Source of the DNA: JBCDGZ01 sp038750655 | Lineage (GTDB): Bacteria > Bacteroidota > Bacteroidia > Chitinophagales > Saprospiraceae | Direction of reading: 5' to 3' | Length of the DNA stretch: 6,827 bases | NCBI GenBank assembly: GCA_038750655.1 | Contig: JBCDGZ010000235.1 | Span: 1-6,827, forward strand | In this document: positions 4,388 to 6,827 of the stretch, piece by piece | Numbering within the stretch: the stretch's first letter is position 1 | Layout: each line of letters starts with the position of its first letter | Made by a program: the position numbers and the translations under genes | The notes under the pieces: model-generated | Told to the model about the DNA's origin: nothing | Database searches by the model: none | What the model saw: only the letters and a program-made list of their open reading frames with translations

Positions 4388-6523
4388 ATGGGAAAAGATT
4401 TAAAATTAACCAGAAACATTGGGATTGCCGCCCACATTGATGCAGGTAAAACGACAACTACCGAGCGTATTCTGTATTACACTGGGCTGAGCCACAAAAT
4501 TGGTGAAGTACACGACGGTGCTGCCACTATGGATTGGATGGAGCAGGAGCAAGAAAGAGGTATTACGATTACCTCTGCTGCGACTAAGACCGAGTGGAAG
4601 TGGTTGGACGATACTTACACTGTCAATATCATTGATACTCCTGGTCACGTTGACTTTACTGTAGAAGTAGAGCGTTCACTGCGTGTTTTGGATGGTACTG
4701 TGGCCCTTTTCTGCGCCGTTTCTGGTGTGGAACCTCAGTCTGAGACCGTATGGCGCCAGGCTGATCGTTATAAGGTACCCCGTATCGGATTTGTCAATAA
4801 AATGGATCGCACTGGTGCTGATTTCCTGAACGTTGTTAATGATGTCAGAGAAAAACTAGGGGCTAATGCTATTCCACTGCAAATTCCAATCGGTGCGGAG
4901 GAAACCTTCAAAGGTGTCGTCGATCTGATGACCAACAAAGCCATCATCTGGGATGATAGTACCCAGGGTATGACTTACGAAGAAGTGCCTATCCCCGAGG
5001 ATTTGGTCGACACGGTTGCCGAATACAGAGAAAAGCTAGTAGAGGCAATTGCTGAGTACGATGAGGAGTTGATGGAAAAATTCTTCGAAGACCCCGATAG
5101 CATCACTGTTGAAGAAATGCGTGCTGCTATCCGCGCTGCGACTATCGATATGTCGATCTGCCCAATGATGTGCGGATCTGCCTTTAAAAACAAAGGTGTA
5201 CAGGCTCTGCTTGACGCTGTTTGTACTTTCTTGCCTTCTCCATTGGACATCGAGGCGGTTGAAGGTACACACCCTGATACTGAGGAGGCTATTATTCGTA
5301 AGCCTAATGTAGATGAGCCTTTTGCCGCACTGGCTTTCAAGATTGCTACTGACCCATATGTCGGTCGCCTGGCTTTCTTCCGCGTTTACTCTGGAGCATT
5401 GGATGCTGGTTCTTACATTCTGAATACACGTTCTAGCAAGAAGGAGCGAATCTCTCGTATCTACCAGATGCACGCCAATAAGCAAAATCCGGTGAGTAGG
5501 GTAGAGGCTGGTGATATTGCAGCTGGTGTCGGTTTCAAAAATATTCGTACCGGGGATACCCTTTGCGACCCTAGTAAGCCAATCATCCTGGAAAGTATGA
5601 CCTTCCCTGATCCGGTGATCGGTGTAGCCATTGAGCCTAAGACGCAGAAAGATGTAGAAAAACTGGGTATGGCACTGGCTAAGCTGGCTGAAGAAGATCC
5701 AACCTTCCGCGTTCGCTACGATGAAGATACCAACCAAACTGTTATTAGCGGTATGGGAGAGTTGCACTTGGAGATCATCGTTGATCGCCTCAAGCGCGAG
5801 TTCAAAGTAGAATGTAACCAAGGACAACCACAGGTGAACTACAAAGAAGCATTGACGGTTTCTGTTGATCATCGTGAGCGTCTTAAGAAGCAGTCGGGTG
5901 GTTCTGGTCTGTTTGCCGATATGAGTTTCGAACTTGGACCTGCCGATGAGGAATTCCTCGAAAGTGAAGACTTCAAGTCTGGCAAGAAGAGACTACAGTT
6001 TGTCAACTCTATCGTTGGTGGATCTATTCCAAAAGAATTGATTCCTTCTGTTGAAAAGGGCTTCAATTCTATGATGGACAATGGTGTGTTGGCTGGCTAC
6101 AACATCGACAGTATGAAAGTACGCGTCTATGATGGTAGCACCCACCCTGTGGATTCTAAGCCAATTGCCTTCGAACTATGTGCGAAGGAGGGCTTCAAAG
6201 CAGCTGCTCACAAGGCTAAGCCTGCATTACTAGAGCCAATCATGAAGCTGGAGGTTGTTACTCCGGATGAATACATCGGTTCTGTGATCGGTGATCTCAA
6301 CCGTCGCCGTGGAATGCCTAAGAGCCAGGACGGACGTGCCGGTGGTGCGACTGCTATCCAGGCAGAAGTTCCGCTCTCAGAAATGTTTGGTTATGTAACA
6401 GCCTTACGTACCATTACTTCTGGTCGTGCTTCTTCAACAATGGAATTTTCTCACTACGCCCCAGCACCTAAAGGTATCGCTGAGGAAGTAATCGAGAAAG
6501 CTAAAGGTACTGTTAAAGCGTAA
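4388..6523 (+). CDS. fusA: Elongation factor G
   Basis: A 711-residue translational GTPase that moves tRNA and mRNA through the ribosome and, with the recycling factor, splits spent ribosomes. GTPase motifs are intact: AHIDAGKT (15-22), RGIT (57-60), DTPGH (83-87) with the catalytic H87, NKMD (137-140) and GSAFKNKG (263-270). Domain II follows at about 310-400, domain III at about 410-480 with ISGMGELHLE (453-462), domain IV from about 490, and domain V with EVVTPDEYIGSVIGDLNRRRG (about 632-652) and the FGYVTALRTITSGRAS region near the C-terminus. In domain IV the tip histidine H586 (GSTHPVDS) is present, while loop I reads QSGGSGLFADM instead of the usual SGGRGxxxD. Position in the str block and an intact GTPase centre identify it as the housekeeping EF-G rather than the GTPase-deficient EF-G2 paralogue of Bacteroides. 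The start is 66 bases after rpsG, without a Shine-Dalgarno sequence. Confidence 0.98.
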   Translation: MGKDLKLTRNIGIAAHIDAGKTTTTERILYYTGLSHKIGEVHDGAATMDWMEQEQERGITITSAATKTEWKWLDDTYTVNIIDTPGHVDFTVEVERSLRVLDGTVALFCAVSGVEPQSETVWRQADRYKVPRIGFVNKMDRTGADFLNVVNDVREKLGANAIPLQIPIGAEETFKGVVDLMTNKAIIWDDSTQGMTYEEVPIPEDLVDTVAEYREKLVEAIAEYDEELMEKFFEDPDSITVEEMRAAIRAATIDMSICPMMCGSAFKNKGVQALLDAVCTFLPSPLDIEAVEGTHPDTEEAIIRKPNVDEPFAALAFKIATDPYVGRLAFFRVYSGALDAGSYILNTRSSKKERISRIYQMHANKQNPVSRVEAGDIAAGVGFKNIRTGDTLCDPSKPIILESMTFPDPVIGVAIEPKTQKDVEKLGMALAKLAEEDPTFRVRYDEDTNQTVISGMGELHLEIIVDRLKREFKVECNQGQPQVNYKEALTVSVDHRERLKKQSGGSGLFADMSFELGPADEEFLESEDFKSGKKRLQFVNSIVGGSIPKELIPSVEKGFNSMMDNGVLAGYNIDSMKVRVYDGSTHPVDSKPIAFELCAKEGFKAAAHKAKPALLEPIMKLEVVTPDEYIGSVIGDLNRRRGMPKSQDGRAGGATAIQAEVPLSEMFGYVTALRTITSGRASSTMEFSHYAPAPKGIAEEVIEKAKGTVKA

Positions 6524-6525
6524 AT

Positions 6526-6569
6526 GAGGTATTCAGTCAGCTGCTAAGCGTAGTAGCTGACTGAATCTC
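6526..6569 (+). promoter_or_regulatory. Long hairpin between fusA and rpsJ
   Basis: ATTCAGTCAGCTGCTA (6531-6546), loop AGCG, and TAGTAGCTGACTGAAT (6551-6566) form a 16-pair stem whose only non-Watson-Crick pair is a G-U; on the other strand it would be an A-C mismatch, so the structure fits + strand RNA best. GAG (6526-6528) and CTC (6567-6569) add three pairs past a two-base bulge. It starts two bases after the fusA stop and ends 28 bases before rpsJ. The T-rich stretch (6579-6587, ATTTTTATT) begins about ten bases after the stem, too late for a textbook terminator. Partial termination, RNA processing, or S10-cluster leader control are all possible. Confidence 0.7.
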
Positions 6570-6597
6570 AACATATAATTTTTATTTAAAAAGGGTT

Positions 6598-6827
6598 ATG
6601 AATCAAAAAATCAGAATCAAGCTTCGTTCTTACGATCACAACCTGGTTGATAAGTCAACGGAGAAAATCGTGAAGACTGTGCGCAATAGTGGCGCTGTAG
6701 TCACCGGTCCGATTCCGCTGCCCACTGAAAAGAAGATTTTTACCGTGCTCCGTTCTCCGCACGTCAATAAAAAATCTCGTGAGCAGTTTCAGTTGCGGAC
6801 CCATAAGAGATTGATCGAAATCTACAC
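6598..6827 (+). CDS. rpsJ: 30S ribosomal protein S10, partial at window end
   Basis: The frame from the ATG at 6598 is open to the end of the window and gives 76 complete codons of a protein normally about 100-105 residues long. It begins MNQKIRIKLRSYDHNLVDKS and contains SGAVVTGPIPLPTEKK, FTVLRSPHVNKKSREQF and RTHKRLIEIY, all hallmarks of S10. S10 is a 30S head protein and, in many bacteria, also the NusE antitermination factor that binds NusB. The gene usually opens the large S10 ribosomal-protein cluster (rplC, rplD and so on), which would continue to the right. It starts 74 bases after fusA with no tuf in between. AAGGG at 6591-6595 is too close to the ATG to act as a normal Shine-Dalgarno sequence. 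No consensus TAnnTTTG promoter lies in the gap, so transcription probably continues from fusA through the hairpin. Confidence 0.98.
   Translation, partial: MNQKIRIKLRSYDHNLVDKSTEKIVKTVRNSGAVVTGPIPLPTEKKIFTVLRSPHVNKKSREQFQLRTHKRLIEIY

Noticed and set aside
5036..5872. A 278-codon open frame on the - strand inside fusA
   Set aside because: It lies wholly antisense to a certain, conserved gene. Its translation resembles no family I know, and long antisense frames are common in highly expressed genes with biased codon use.
1..6827. Search for CRISPR arrays, tRNA or rRNA genes, insertion sequences and phage or defence genes
   Set aside because: I saw no spaced repeat array, no tRNA cloverleaf, no transposase, integrase or defence-family protein; the window is mostly core and ordinary metabolic genes.

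Overview
The window looks like a chromosomal segment of a member of the Bacteroidota, possibly close to the Saprospiria/Lewinella group. Three things support this. The ribosomal block runs rpsL-rpsG-fusA-rpsJ with no tuf gene between fusA and rpsJ. The genes lack clear Shine-Dalgarno sequences. An exact TTTG-N19-TAnnTTTG promoter, the Bacteroidota housekeeping form, stands before rpsL. Placement to class is inference from remembered protein similarity and was not tested.

Left edge (1-280): the N-terminal part of a TRAP-transporter large permease (DctM type) on the + strand runs into the interrupted 3' part of a response-regulator gene on the - strand. Both reading frames lose family resemblance within the same few bases (about 271-276), so this is a junction: either an assembly or cloning chimera or a real rearrangement.

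280-1181 (- strand): two receiver-domain genes. The upstream one is a complete single-domain Rcp1-like response regulator. The downstream one is cut off at residue 88. The 200 bases between them hold a probable intrinsic terminator and a second hairpin, so they are probably separate transcription units.

1182-2443 (+ strand): an intergenic region, then a complete short-chain polyprenyl diphosphate synthase. A promoter -7 box lies inside the longest possible reading frame and argues for the start at 1454. 2444-2704 is a convergent intergenic region with two small hairpins and promoter-like boxes but no gene.

2705-3148 (- strand): a GNAT acetyltransferase resembling spermidine/spermine (or thialysine) N-acetyltransferase, divergent from the ribosomal block.

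3275-6827 (+ strand): the str block, with promoter, about 117 bases of structured leader, rpsL (S12), rpsG (S7), fusA (EF-G), then a long strong hairpin and the start of rpsJ (S10), which opens the S10 ribosomal-protein cluster and runs off the end. S12 and S7 are 30S proteins at the decoding centre and head, EF-G drives translocation, and S10 is a 30S head protein, so the block is core translation machinery.

I see no clearly new biological system, CRISPR array, insertion sequence, tRNA or rRNA. The most useful leads are the junction at about 273, the 16-base-pair hairpin between fusA and rpsJ, and the rpsL leader.
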